Shown here in pieces: positions 53,724 through 63,021 of a stretch of 64,000 nucleotides of DNA. The stretch is from the NCBI RefSeq assembly GCF_004331955.1, contig NZ_CP036532.1, forward strand, positions 496,001 to 560,000, in the 5' to 3' direction. Positions within the stretch are counted from its first letter, which is position 1, and the number at the start of each line of letters is the position of its first letter. The stretch is from Roseitalea porphyridii (GTDB lineage Bacteria; Pseudomonadota; Alphaproteobacteria; Rhizobiales; Rhizobiaceae). The position numbers were made by a program, and so were the translations under genes. The notes under the pieces are model-generated. The model made no database searches. It worked only from the letters and a program-made list of their open reading frames with translations, and was not told the origin of the DNA.

Positions 53724-55172
53724 TCAGCTGTGGCGGACCTTTTCGGGCAGGATGCCCTTGGGCGAAAAGCGCAGGAAGACCAGCAGCACGAAGCCCATCA
53801 CGAACAGCCGGAACGGGGCGGCGATGTCCTGAAGATGCTGGTAGAGATCGGTGGTCGGATCCATGTTCGCGGTGATCTGCGCGACGATGAAGCTTCCCGC
53901 CGGCTCGGCCTGCACCCAGGTGAACCAGATCAGGAACCCGCCGAGCACGGCGCCCAGATTGTTGCCCGAGCCGCCGACGATCACCATCACCCAGATCAGG
54001 AAGGTGAAGCGCAGCGGATTGTAGGTGCCGGGGGTGAACTGGCCGTCGAGCGTGGTCATCATCGCGCCGGCGATGCCGATGATCGCCGAGCCCAGGATGA
54101 ACGTCTGAAGATGCCGGCGCGTGACGTCCTTGCCCATCGCGGCCGCCGCTTCCTCATTGTCGCGGATGGCGCGCATCATCCGGCCCCAGGGCGAATTGAG
54201 CGCCCGCACGCACAGCGCAAGGATGATCAGAAGCACGATCGTGAACAGGCCGGCATAGGCGATGTCGACGAAATAGCCGGAGAACTCGGTGATGAACTGG
54301 CTCTTGGCGCTCTCGCGCGCGGCGGGATCGGAGATCGCCGCGAGCGGGCCGGCATAGACGCGCTCGACCAGATCGGCGAACCAGGCCTCCTGCTGCAGCT
54401 CGATCTCGTAGGGGACCGGACGCGGCAGGCCGGTGACGTTCTTGACCCCGCGCGCCAGCCAGTCCTCGTTCTTCAGCACGAACACGACGATCTCGGAGAT
54501 GCCGAGCGTGGCGATGGCGAGGTAGTCGGTGCGCAGGCCGAGCGCGACCTTGCCGATGATCCAGGCGACGGCGGCGGCGACGACGCCGCCGGCCAGCCAC
54601 GAGAAGACCACCGGCAGGCCCAGCCCGCCGATGAAGCCCGTGCGCGCCGGATCGACCGACTCGATCGCGCCGACCGCGCCGCCGAAGACGGGCCGCAGCG
54701 CGAAATAGCCGGCGACCACGGTCGCAAAGATCAGGAACGAGCGCAGGCGTCCGCGCGTCGCCGAACGCAGGAAGACGATCGTCGCCACGATCGCCAGCAC
54801 GATCAGCAGCGAAAGACCGAGCCCGCGCCCGCCGACCGACCACGCCTCCATCACCGGCGGGTGCGAAACGATGACGACGGAGACCCCGCCGAGCGCGGCA
54901 AACCCCATCACGCCGGCGTTGAACAGGCCCGCATAACCCCATTGCAGGTTCAGCCCCATCGCCATCAGCGCCGAGACCAGGCTCATGTTCAGGATCGTCA
55001 GCGCCACGGCCGGCGACTGGAACATGCCCGTCGCGATCAGCGCCGCGCCCATGAAGGCGAACGCGATCGGCGCCCGCCATGGCGAGGTGCGCCGTTCGAC
55101 GATGGCGTGGACCGGTGTCTCGGTCTCTTCGGCCTGGGTCGGCGGTGCGCGGTCGATGGTCGCGTCGGTCAT
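53724..55172 (-). CDS. livM: Branched-chain amino-acid ABC permease LivM
   Basis: A 482-residue inner-membrane permease with the family core NLQWGYAGLFNAGVMGFAALGG (about residue 75) and the EAA-like loop SPWGRMMRAIRDNEEAAAAMGKD near 340. It is longer than typical LivM because of an extra loop in the middle (about 235-300: KNVTGLPRPVPYEIELQQEAW and following). It pairs with LivH. The ATG overlaps the livH stop (ATGA), so translation is coupled. Last gene of livGFHM. Confidence 0.92.
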   Translation of the reverse strand: MTDATIDRAPPTQAEETETPVHAIVERRTSPWRAPIAFAFMGAALIATGMFQSPAVALTILNMSLVSALMAMGLNLQWGYAGLFNAGVMGFAALGGVSVVIVSHPPVMEAWSVGGRGLGLSLLIVLAIVATIVFLRSATRGRLRSFLIFATVVAGYFALRPVFGGAVGAIESVDPARTGFIGGLGLPVVFSWLAGGVVAAAVAWIIGKVALGLRTDYLAIATLGISEIVVFVLKNEDWLARGVKNVTGLPRPVPYEIELQQEAWFADLVERVYAGPLAAISDPAARESAKSQFITEFSGYFVDIAYAGLFTIVLLIILALCVRALNSPWGRMMRAIRDNEEAAAAMGKDVTRRHLQTFILGSAIIGIAGAMMTTLDGQFTPGTYNPLRFTFLIWVMVIVGGSGNNLGAVLGGFLIWFTWVQAEPAGSFIVAQITANMDPTTDLYQHLQDIAAPFRLFVMGFVLLVFLRFSPKGILPEKVRHS

Positions 55173-56197
55173 TTGATCACGGCTCCCCGGAAGATGCCGG
55201 TCGGCCGGATCAGCAGCACGACCACCAGGATGATGAAGGAGACGGCGAACTTGTAGTCGGTGCCCAGAAGCTGGACGAGCCCGTCCGGCGCCAGGTTCTC
55301 GGGCAGGAGATGGCCCAGGAACCGCTTGTAGGCATAGGTCAGCATGACCTCGGAGAAGGCGACGATGTAGCCGCCCACCACCGCGCCGATCGGCTGGCCG
55401 ATGCCGCCGACGATCGCCGCCGCAAAGATCGGCAGCAGCAGCTGCAGATAGGTGAACGGCCTGAACCCCTTGTCGAGCCCGTAGAGCGCCCCGGCGATCG
55501 TCGCCAGCGTGGCGGCGATGATCCAGGTGATCAGCACGACGCGGTCCGGGTTGATGCCCGACAGGAGCGCCAGATCCTCATTGTCCGAATAGGCGCGCAT
55601 CGCCTTGCCGGTGCGCGACCGACGCAGGAAGATGAACAGGATCGTCACCGTGACGATCGCGACGACGACGGTCAGCGCCTGCGTGGTCTGGATCGCCAGC
55701 CCCTCGTCGAGGCCTGTCATCTCGCGGAAGTCGCGCGCGCTGATCAGGAAGCGCTCGCCGTCGGTAAAGCGCCGGTCGTCGGTGCCCATGATGAAGCGCA
55801 CGATCGCCGACAGCATGAACATCACGCCGACCGAGGCGATCACGAGCACGACCGGCGCCGAGCGCCGCTTGCGGTAGAAGGTGAACACCGTGCGGTCGAT
55901 GACGATGGCGGCGATCGCGGTCACGATGATCGCCGGCACGAAGGCGATCAGCGCGGTCGGCAGCGGGCCGGCGTTGATTCCATTGGCCTGCAGCGCCCAG
56001 GTGCCAAGGATCACCATGGTCGTGCCGAACGCCATCAGGTCGCCATGGGAGAAGTTGGCGAACCGCAAGATGCCGAAGACGAGAGTGACGCCGAGCGCGC
56101 CGAGCGCGAGCTGGCTGCCATAGGCGAGCGCCGGCACGAACACGAAGTTCGTCATCAGCACCAGCGCGTTGAGGATGTCGACCGTTTCCGGAAACAT
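55169..56197 (-). CDS. livH: Branched-chain amino-acid ABC permease LivH
   Basis: A 342-residue inner-membrane permease. The N-terminal core is ALGALGVTLVFGILRFANFSHGDLMAFG, highly typical of LivH, and the EAA loop is SRTGKAMRAYSDNEDLALLSGINPDR. GGIGQPIGAVVGGYIVAFSEV near the end is also standard. GGGAGG precedes the ATG. It lies five bases after livF and overlaps livM. Confidence 0.92.
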   Translation of the reverse strand: MFPETVDILNALVLMTNFVFVPALAYGSQLALGALGVTLVFGILRFANFSHGDLMAFGTTMVILGTWALQANGINAGPLPTALIAFVPAIIVTAIAAIVIDRTVFTFYRKRRSAPVVLVIASVGVMFMLSAIVRFIMGTDDRRFTDGERFLISARDFREMTGLDEGLAIQTTQALTVVVAIVTVTILFIFLRRSRTGKAMRAYSDNEDLALLSGINPDRVVLITWIIAATLATIAGALYGLDKGFRPFTYLQLLLPIFAAAIVGGIGQPIGAVVGGYIVAFSEVMLTYAYKRFLGHLLPENLAPDGLVQLLGTDYKFAVSFIILVVVLLIRPTGIFRGAVIK

Positions 56198-56202
56198 CGT
56201 GG

Positions 56203-56904
56203 TCAGCCTCCCAGAAACGATTTGCGCACTTCGGCATTGGCGAGCAGTTCCTCGCCCGTGCCCTCGCGCCAGTTGACCCCGCCGACCAGCACGTAGCCCC
56301 GGTCGGCGATCTCCAGCGCCTGGCGCGCGTTCTGCTCGACCATCAGCACCGCAAGGCCGGTGTCGCGCACCTCGATGATCCGGTCGAACAGTTCGCCCAT
56401 GACGATCGGCGAGACGCCGGCGGTGGGCTCGTCGAGCATCAGCACGGACGGTCGCGTCATCAGCGCCCGGCCGACGGCGACCTGCTGGCGCTGGCCGCCC
56501 GACAACTCGCCCGCGTTCTGGCGGCGCTTTTCCTTCAGGATCGGGAACAGTTCGAACACCTGCTCCATGGTGGGGCGGATGTCGTCGCGGCGCAGATAGG
56601 CGCCCATTTCGAGGTTTTCCTGCACGCTCATGCCGGTGAAGACATTGCTGGTCTGCGGCACGAAGGCGATGCCCTCGCCGACGCGCGCCTGCGGCGTCAG
56701 CGCCGTGATGTCCTTGCCGTCGAGCTTCACCGCGCCCTTGCGGATGGCGAGCATGCCCAGCATCGCCTTCATGGCGGTCGACTTGCCGGCGCCGTTCGGG
56801 CCGACGATCACCGCGATCTCGCCCTTGTCGACGCCGATCGTACAGTCCTTGATGATGTCGGCGCCGCCATAGCCGCCGGTCATGTTCTCGCCGACCAGGA
56901 ACAT
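56203..56904 (-). CDS. livF: Branched-chain amino-acid ABC ATPase LivF
   Basis: A 233-residue ATPase. Walker A is GPNGAGKSTAMKAMLG, the signature is LSGGQRQQVAVGRALMT, Walker B is VLMLDEPTAG and the switch region is VLMVEQNARQAL. VPQTSNVFTGMSVQENLEMG is typical of LivF. Its ATG overlaps the livG stop, so the two ATPases are translated together as a heterodimer. Confidence 0.93.
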   Translation of the reverse strand: MFLVGENMTGGYGGADIIKDCTIGVDKGEIAVIVGPNGAGKSTAMKAMLGMLAIRKGAVKLDGKDITALTPQARVGEGIAFVPQTSNVFTGMSVQENLEMGAYLRRDDIRPTMEQVFELFPILKEKRRQNAGELSGGQRQQVAVGRALMTRPSVLMLDEPTAGVSPIVMGELFDRIIEVRDTGLAVLMVEQNARQALEIADRGYVLVGGVNWREGTGEELLANAEVRKSFLGG

Positions 56905-57716
56905 CAGGCCTCGTCTCCGGCTTCGGCGGCGACAAGGCGCGGCTTGCGCGGCGCGTTCTTGAGCCCGCGTCCAAGATAGGCCTCGATGACCTGCTCGTTG
57001 TTGCGCACCTCGTCGGCCGAGCCCTCGGCCAGCACGGTGCCCTCGGCCATCACGATCACCGGATCGCAGAGCCGGCCGATGAAGTCCATGTCATGCTCGA
57101 TCATGCAGAACGTGTAGCCGCGCTCGCGGTTGAGGCGGATGATCGCGTCGCCGATCTCGTTGAGCAGCGTCCGGTTGACGCCGGCGCCGACCTCGTCGAG
57201 CAGCACGACCTTGGCGTCGACCATCATGGTGCGGCCCAGTTCGACCAGCTTCTTCTGCCCGCCCGACAGGTTGCCGGCCAGTTCCTGGGTCAGATGGGTC
57301 AGGTTGAGGAACTCGATCACCTCCATCGCCCGGTCGCGGATCGCCTTTTCCTGCTGGCGCACCTCGCCCCAGGAGAACCATGCGTTCATCAGGTTCTCGC
57401 CGGCCTGCTCGCCCGGCACCATCATCAGGTTCTCCAGAACCGTCAGCGTCGAGAATTCGTGCGCGATCTGGAAGGTGCGCAGAAGGCCCTTTTCGAACAG
57501 CTCGTGCGGGGCAAGGCCGGTCACGTCGTCGCCGTCGAGCAGGATGCGGCCGCTGGTCGGCTTGAGGTTGCCGGCGATGATGTTGAACAGGGTCGTCTTG
57601 CCGGCGCCGTTCGGTCCGATCAGGCCGGTGATCGAACCCTTGGCGATCCGCAGCGACGCGTTCTCGACGGCGTGCACGCCGCCGAACTGCTTGTAGACGG
57701 ATTCAACTGTGATCAT
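56904..57716 (-). CDS. livG: Branched-chain amino-acid ABC ATPase LivG
   Basis: A 270-residue ATPase. Walker A is GPNGAGKTTLFNIIAG, signature NLSGGQKKLVELGRTMM, Walker B VVLLDEVGAG, and EHDMDFIGRLCDPVIVMAEG follows as in LivG. In Walker B the usual Pro after Glu is replaced (DEVG), which is tolerated in some family members. The ATG giving MITVESVYKQFGG is used. First gene of livGFHM. Confidence 0.92.
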   Translation of the reverse strand: MITVESVYKQFGGVHAVENASLRIAKGSITGLIGPNGAGKTTLFNIIAGNLKPTSGRILLDGDDVTGLAPHELFEKGLLRTFQIAHEFSTLTVLENLMMVPGEQAGENLMNAWFSWGEVRQQEKAIRDRAMEVIEFLNLTHLTQELAGNLSGGQKKLVELGRTMMVDAKVVLLDEVGAGVNRTLLNEIGDAIIRLNRERGYTFCMIEHDMDFIGRLCDPVIVMAEGTVLAEGSADEVRNNEQVIEAYLGRGLKNAPRKPRLVAAEAGDEA

Positions 57717-57799
57717 GCCGTGATACGCCCGGCCCCTGAGATACAATTGCTACAATGTGCCGACAATTGGCGCGCTTGTGCAATGGCTGTTCTGGTGCG

Positions 57800-58450
57800 T
57801 CAAGCGGGTTCGGCCGGCGGTGCGGTGCGATCGGCGCCGCCGCGCGCGGCCAGCGCTTCCTCGGCGGCGACCGCCCGGCCATAGGCGGGGCGGGCCAGGA
57901 CGCGCTCGAAATAGGCGGCGACGCGTTCGCTGTCGATCGGGAACCGGGCATACATCGCCCAGCGTCCGCAATGGCCAAGAACCACGTCGACGCAGGTGAA
58001 CCGGTCGCCCATCGCGTATTCGTTGTCGCCCAGGCGCCGGTGCAAGGTCTTGAGTTCGCGTTCGAATTCCCGCGAAAGCCAGGGTCCGACATCGAGCCGC
58101 ATCTCTTCGGGCAGCAGAATGCGGTGCTTGATCTTGGTCCACATCACCGCCTCGAACTCGGACAGCGCGAACAGCATCCAGCTTTCCATCAGCGCCCGTT
58201 CGCGCGCATCGCGCGGACCGAAACCGGCCTCGGCATGCTTGTCGGCGAGATAAAGGCAGATCGCCGCGCTGTCGGTCAGAACGAAACCGTCGTCCACAAG
58301 CACCGGGCCCTTGTTGGACGGCGAAAGGCCGACAAGGTCGCGGCTGCCCAGGCGGGCATGGACGAGCTCATAGGGCGCGCCGATCTCCTCGAGCATCCAG
58401 GTGACCCGCGTCATCCGCGAGATCGGCGAACCGTGAACGAGGTAGCTCAT
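57800..58450 (-). CDS. Glutathione S-transferase family protein
   Basis: A 216-residue two-domain protein. The thioredoxin-like half (about 1-75) has GSPISRMTRVTWMLEEIGAPYEL and the glutathione gamma-glutamyl contact LVDDGFVLTDSAAICLYLADK. The helical half contains GDRFTCVDVVLGHCGRWA, the N-capping box of GSTs. It likely conjugates or reduces small electrophiles with glutathione supplied through GshA. Its ATG overlaps the proC stop, so the genes are coupled. Confidence 0.9.
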   Translation of the reverse strand: MSYLVHGSPISRMTRVTWMLEEIGAPYELVHARLGSRDLVGLSPSNKGPVLVDDGFVLTDSAAICLYLADKHAEAGFGPRDARERALMESWMLFALSEFEAVMWTKIKHRILLPEEMRLDVGPWLSREFERELKTLHRRLGDNEYAMGDRFTCVDVVLGHCGRWAMYARFPIDSERVAAYFERVLARPAYGRAVAAEEALAARGGADRTAPPAEPA

Positions 58451-59295
58451 CGGCCAAGCTCGATGGCGCGGTCGCGCGCCGCCCGGACCGCCTCTTCGAG
58501 AAGGGCTGCAAGCCCGTCCGGCCGCATCAGCACGCCGAGCGCCGCCGCGGTCGTGCCGTTCGGGCTCGTCACCTGCTCGCGCAGCGTGCCCGGGTCCTCG
58601 CCGCTCTGGTGGGCATAGCGCGCCGCGCCGTGCACGGTCTGCAGCGCCAGCCGGCCGGCGATGTCGTCGGGCAGGCCGACCGCCTTGCCCGCCTCGGTCA
58701 GCGCCTCGATCAGGTGGAACACGTAGGCCGGCCCCGAGCCGGACACGGCGGTGACCGCGTCCATCAGCGCCTCGTCCCCGATTTCGGTGACCTCGCCGCT
58801 CGCCGCCATCAGCCGCTCGACCGTCTTGCGCTGGCGGTCGGTGACATGGGCGTTGGCGCACATCACCATGGCGCCTTCGCCGACCGCCGCGGGCGTGTTC
58901 GGCATGACCCGGATCACCGGCGCGCCCGGCGCCAGTTCCCGCTCGAAACGGGCGATCGGAACGCCGGCGGCGACCGAGACGAAGGTCGTCCCGCGGCCGG
59001 GCTGCGAAAAGCGCAGATAGTCGCCGATCACGTCGCCGATCACCTGCGGCTTGACCGCGAAGATGACGATGTCGGGCATCAGATCGCCGGGCAGGGCGGC
59101 GGCCGTCGAATAGGTGTTCACGCCCTGGCCGTCGGCCCGCAGCAGCAGCGCGTCGAGCGGCTCGACGACATGGACGTCCTGCGGCTTGAGCGTGCCGGTC
59201 GCCAGCCATCCGCGCAGCATGGCGAACCCCATATTGCCGCATCCGGCCAGCACAACGCTTGTCGGCTGAGAAATCAAACCTGTCCCCGTGATCAT
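58447..59295 (-). CDS. proC: Pyrroline-5-carboxylate reductase
   Basis: A 282-residue enzyme for the last step of proline synthesis: pyrroline-5-carboxylate + NAD(P)H to proline. The dinucleotide fold is VVLAGCGNMGFAMLRGWLA, and the catalytic C-terminal segment is TAVSGSGPAYVFHLIEALTEAGKAVGL with SPNGTTAAALGVL. FAVKPQVI and RVMPNTPAAVGEGAMV are family marks. ATG giving MITGTGLIS is preferred because GGAGCG stands before it. Confidence 0.95.
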   Translation of the reverse strand: MITGTGLISQPTSVVLAGCGNMGFAMLRGWLATGTLKPQDVHVVEPLDALLLRADGQGVNTYSTAAALPGDLMPDIVIFAVKPQVIGDVIGDYLRFSQPGRGTTFVSVAAGVPIARFERELAPGAPVIRVMPNTPAAVGEGAMVMCANAHVTDRQRKTVERLMAASGEVTEIGDEALMDAVTAVSGSGPAYVFHLIEALTEAGKAVGLPDDIAGRLALQTVHGAARYAHQSGEDPGTLREQVTSPNGTTAAALGVLMRPDGLAALLEEAVRAARDRAIELGR

Positions 59296-59353
59296 CGCTC
59301 CGGCGGGAAACTGCACCGGGCGCGGGGCGAACGCAAGGCTGCCGGCCCGCCGG

Positions 59354-60670
59354 TCAGGACCGCAGCGGCATCCGCGCGCACAGCCTCAGGCCGGCCAGTG
59401 CCATGATCATCGTCAGCCAGATCGGATCGGCGCGGCGGAAGAAGAAGCTTTCGAGCGCCGCCGTCAGCACGGCGAAGACGATCACCATGAAGAAGAAGTC
59501 GGCGAGCGGCCCGTTGCCGGTCTGCCGGCCGGCCCGGACATAGTCGATCGCCGGGGCGAACACGGTCAGCCAGATCAGCATGAACAGGCCCGGCAGGCCG
59601 AAGAACAGCACGATGTCGAAGAAGCCGTTGTGCCCGTGCACGATGCCGCGCGGGTCCCAGGCGCGGTCGAAGGGCTGCTCGGTGGCGAGCAGCAGCGGCG
59701 TGCCCCAGAAACCGTCGAAACCGAACCCGGTCCACGGCCGGGCGAGCACATAGTCGCCGGCGAAGTCCCAGATCGCGGTGCGGCCGGTGAAGGTCGTCGT
59801 CTCCGAGAAGGTGCGCAAGACCGCGTCGAAGGCCGGCACGAACACCGTGCCGACGGTCAGCGCGTGGGCGCCGGCGATCGCGACGACCGCGCCGATCGCG
59901 GCCACAAGGCGCAGGCCGAAGAGCGCCGGCACGAGAACGATCGCGACGACGAGCGGGGCCAGCGCCAGCGCGGTCTTCGAGCCGGCGTTGAAGGCGAACA
60001 GGAAGGCCAGCGCGGCGATCAGCGTGCCCGCCGCGAAATGGCGCCGCCGCATCAGGAAGATGCCGCCGAAGCCGATCATGATCATCACCGGCCCGGCGAT
60101 GTTCTTGTGAAAGAAGACGCCGCGCCAGAGCCCGGCATGCTGCGCCTCGAGGTCGAAGGCCTGGTGGATGGACGAGACCGGATCGACGACCAGCCCGCCA
60201 TAGCAGAGCGCCAGCAGCACGAGCGAAACGGTCTTCAGCGCCGTCTCGAAATCGCGCGCGGTCGCCGGAAGCAGCGTCACGGCGCCCGCCAGCGCGGTGA
60301 CGATCAGCGAGAAGGCGACCGACCGCCAGACCCCGTCGGCCTCTCCGGTGAAGGCGGACAGACCGACAATCGCGAACATGGCGAGCCAGCCGACCGACAC
60401 GAACCGTGCGATCAGCCGGCGGTCGACCAGCGTCATCACGGTCGCAAGCACGACCGCCGCCATCGCCGAATAGCCGATCTGGCTGATCAGCATCCCCTCG
60501 CGGGCGAAATCGGTCTCGCCGCCCTCCGACACGCCGCCCGCGCCGAACGGGCGCAGCGAAATCCACATCAGGGCGAGAACGGCCATCGCCACCAGGAGCC
60601 GCAGCGCCTCCGGCGTGATCGCGAAGCCGGCCGCGCGCCGCTCAGTCGGCAGGGTTGCGGTATTGCTCAT
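59354..60670 (-). CDS. O-antigen ligase/polymerase-like membrane protein
   Basis: A 438-residue inner-membrane protein with about 11 helices of the Wzy/WaaL class. The diagnostic periplasmic loop is FTGRTAIWDFAGDYVLARPWTGFGFDGFW (about residues 285-315), followed by GIVHGHNGFFDIVLFFGLPG with the conserved His. Such proteins polymerise exopolysaccharide repeats or attach glycans to lipid carriers. Its start lies within the end of the glycosyltransferase gene before it, so they are co-translated. Polymerase or ligase cannot be decided from sequence. Confidence 0.85.
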   Translation of the reverse strand: MSNTATLPTERRAAGFAITPEALRLLVAMAVLALMWISLRPFGAGGVSEGGETDFAREGMLISQIGYSAMAAVVLATVMTLVDRRLIARFVSVGWLAMFAIVGLSAFTGEADGVWRSVAFSLIVTALAGAVTLLPATARDFETALKTVSLVLLALCYGGLVVDPVSSIHQAFDLEAQHAGLWRGVFFHKNIAGPVMIMIGFGGIFLMRRRHFAAGTLIAALAFLFAFNAGSKTALALAPLVVAIVLVPALFGLRLVAAIGAVVAIAGAHALTVGTVFVPAFDAVLRTFSETTTFTGRTAIWDFAGDYVLARPWTGFGFDGFWGTPLLLATEQPFDRAWDPRGIVHGHNGFFDIVLFFGLPGLFMLIWLTVFAPAIDYVRAGRQTGNGPLADFFFMVIVFAVLTAALESFFFRRADPIWLTMIMALAGLRLCARMPLRS

Positions 60671-61634
60671 TGGCATAGCCGAATTCGGAAAGAAGGCGCC
60701 CGGCCGCCACATGGACCGGGTAGAGCGCGTTGAGGACCACCCCGCCACGCGCCAGACCGGCGGCCGCACGCAGCGGCGAAGCCGCCAGCAGCGCCAGCGT
60801 GCGCGCGATGGTCACGAGGCGCCCGAAACGCTGGCCGGCCCGGCGGCGGTGCTCGATCAGCGCCGAGAGCTGGCCGTTGCGCAGCGACCGCTTCCGGATC
60901 CAGTCGCGACTGACGCGGTTTTCCGGAACCGTCTCGTGCACGCCCGCCTCGGCGCACCAGGCCTGCGCGAAGCCTTTGCTGCGCGCGCGCGACAAAAAGT
61001 CCGCGTCGCCACCGCCGGTGAAGTTGAAGACCGGGTCCAGAAAGGGCTGGTCCATCGTCTCCAGCACGTCGCGCCGGATCAGGAGGTTTCCCGATGAAAA
61101 GAGCGCCGGCACCGGCCCGGTCGCCCGGTAGTGCGGCACGAACACCGGATGCCGGGTCCAGCCGGGGCGGGGGCGACCCTCGAAGACCGGCCATTGCGGC
61201 CCGCCGACCAGCGCGCACTCATGGGCCTGCGACGTCGCCACCATCGTCTCGATCCAGTCGGCCGGGGCGATCTCGTCATCGTCGATCACGGCCAGATAGC
61301 GCAGATTGGCGAACCGCGTAAGCGCCGTGAACCAGCCGGCATTGTAGGCATGACAGTTGCCGCGCCGGTGGGCGACGATCACCAGTCCCGAATAGCGACC
61401 CTCGGCGAATTTCGGCCCGCAGGCGGCCGCGCCCGCGCGCTCGTCGGCCTCGTTCTCGATGACGATGACGGCGATGCGGCGCGCGGTTTGCTGCGCGGCC
61501 AGGCTGTCGAGCGTGCGCAGCAGGTGCTCGGGCCGGCGGAAGGTCGGAACGGTGACGACGATTTCGACCGCATCGGGATCGAGACCGGGCGTCTGCGCGA
61601 CGAGCGAGATCTGATCGGCCAGTCCATGTTTCAT
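60642..61634 (-). CDS. Family 2 glycosyltransferase
   Basis: A 330-residue GT-A fold enzyme. IVVTVPTFRRPEHLLRTLDSL opens the nucleotide-sugar site, the metal-binding motif is VIDDDEIAPADWIE (about residue 125), and TGGGDADFLSRARSKGF supplies the acceptor/base region. It should add one sugar to a lipid-linked glycan at the cytosolic face of the membrane. It is divergent from the next glycosyltransferase, with a CtrA box between, and overlaps the O-antigen-ligase-like gene by 29 bases. Confidence 0.88.
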   Translation of the reverse strand: MKHGLADQISLVAQTPGLDPDAVEIVVTVPTFRRPEHLLRTLDSLAAQQTARRIAVIVIENEADERAGAAACGPKFAEGRYSGLVIVAHRRGNCHAYNAGWFTALTRFANLRYLAVIDDDEIAPADWIETMVATSQAHECALVGGPQWPVFEGRPRPGWTRHPVFVPHYRATGPVPALFSSGNLLIRRDVLETMDQPFLDPVFNFTGGGDADFLSRARSKGFAQAWCAEAGVHETVPENRVSRDWIRKRSLRNGQLSALIEHRRRAGQRFGRLVTIARTLALLAASPLRAAAGLARGGVVLNALYPVHVAAGRLLSEFGYANEQYRNPAD

Positions 61635-61724
61635 ATGAGGGGGCCCGGTGGGGTGTCCTCGGCAGCCGACCACAAAGCCGTTAAGGAACGGTTCACCATC
61701 TCCATCTCAATCCGGCACAAAAGG

Positions 61725-61740
61725 TTAAACGGACCTTAAC
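61725..61740. promoter_or_regulatory. CtrA box in the divergent polysaccharide promoter
   Basis: TTAA-ACGGACC-TTAAC, a perfect match, 46 bases before the right-hand glycosyltransferase and 91 bases before the left-hand one. It could time expression of both arms of the polysaccharide cluster to the cell cycle. Confidence 0.65.
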
Positions 61741-61785
61741 CGGTCTGCCGCTATCGATCCGGCGGTCCGTGAACGGTTTTCATTC

Positions 61786-62994
61786 ATGCATCTTGTCTTC
61801 GCGTCCTCCCTGGTCCCGTCCGGGCCGCCCGCCAGCGGCTTCGAGATCGCCAACGCGGCGATCGTGGACGGACTGCGCAGGGCGGGCGCGCGGGTGAGCC
61901 ATCTGGGCTTTCAATGGCCCGGTTCGACGCTGACCGAACCGGACGAAACGATCAGCCTTGGCGCCATCGACCCGCGCACCGACACCGCGTCGACCGGCCG
62001 CAAGCTCGCATGGCTCTTTGCGGCGGTGCGCGCCGGCCTGCCGTTCGCGGCCGCCAAGCTGCGCATCGTCGACGACCGGCGCGTCGAACGCGCGCTCGAC
62101 GAGGCCGGGCCGGTCGACGCCGTCATTATCAACGGCACCGGCATGGGCGGCGCGTTCGAGCGGGTGCTCACCGGCCGGCCCTACCTCTATGTCGCGCACA
62201 ATGTCGAGCACGCCACCGCCGCCGAGGCGGCCAGGCACGCGACGGGGCCGTTCGGGCGCGCCATGTATGCGCGCGAGGCAAGGCTTCTGCGGTCTCTGGA
62301 GACGCGTCTGGTGCGCGGCGCCGCGCAGACCTTCACGCTGACCGAGGAGGATCGCGCCGAACTCGGCCTTGCGGGCGGCGACCGCGCGCGCGTGCTGCCG
62401 CTGGTGATGCCGCGATCCGCCGGGACGCCCGGACCCAGGGTGCCGGCCTTCGATATCGGCATGATCGGCACGTGGACGTGGGCGCCCAACCGGATCGGGC
62501 TGGAATGGTTCCTGCAGTCGGTCCTGCCGCAGCTGCCCGAAACCGTCACGGTCGCGATCGCGGGCCAGCTTCCGGCCGGCTTTCCGCGGCGCGACAAGCG
62601 CGTGCGGTTCCTGGGGCGGGTGATCGACGCCGCCCAGTTCCTGCGCCAGTGCCGCGTGGTCGCGCTGACCGCGCGCGCCGGCACCGGCGTCCAGCTCAAG
62701 ACGATCGAGACCTTCGAGGCGGGCCTTCCCGCCGTCGCCACGCCTTCCTCGGTGCGCGGGATCGCCGACATTCCGGCCAACGCGCGCGTCGTCGACGAGC
62801 CCGCCGCGTTCGCGAGAGCACTTGCCGACCATGTCGTGGCGCATCGGACGGGAGCGCTCGCCGATGCCGATGGCGACGCGTTCCGTGCCGGCCAGATGGC
62901 GCGGATGGATGCCGCGATCGCCGACGCGCTCGCCGGCATCGGTGCAGCGGTTAACCGCGATGACAATCGTGAGTTTTCCGAGCGGCCCGATTAG
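61786..62994 (+). CDS. GT4-like glycosyltransferase
   Basis: A 402-residue GT-B fold protein. The N-terminal acceptor half starts HLVFASSLVPSGPPASGFE, and VAHNVEHATAAEAARHATGP marks the family's hinge. The C-terminal donor half has DIGMIGTWTWAPNRIGLEWFL and the nucleotide-sugar Glu motif GTGVQLKTIETFEAGLPAVATP. It transfers a sugar during polymer assembly. A CtrA box lies 46 bases upstream of its start. Confidence 0.88.
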   Translation: MHLVFASSLVPSGPPASGFEIANAAIVDGLRRAGARVSHLGFQWPGSTLTEPDETISLGAIDPRTDTASTGRKLAWLFAAVRAGLPFAAAKLRIVDDRRVERALDEAGPVDAVIINGTGMGGAFERVLTGRPYLYVAHNVEHATAAEAARHATGPFGRAMYAREARLLRSLETRLVRGAAQTFTLTEEDRAELGLAGGDRARVLPLVMPRSAGTPGPRVPAFDIGMIGTWTWAPNRIGLEWFLQSVLPQLPETVTVAIAGQLPAGFPRRDKRVRFLGRVIDAAQFLRQCRVVALTARAGTGVQLKTIETFEAGLPAVATPSSVRGIADIPANARVVDEPAAFARALADHVVAHRTGALADADGDAFRAGQMARMDAAIADALAGIGAAVNRDDNREFSERPD

Positions 62995-63021
62995 GGCAAA
63001 ACGAAGCAGCGTCAGGACCAT

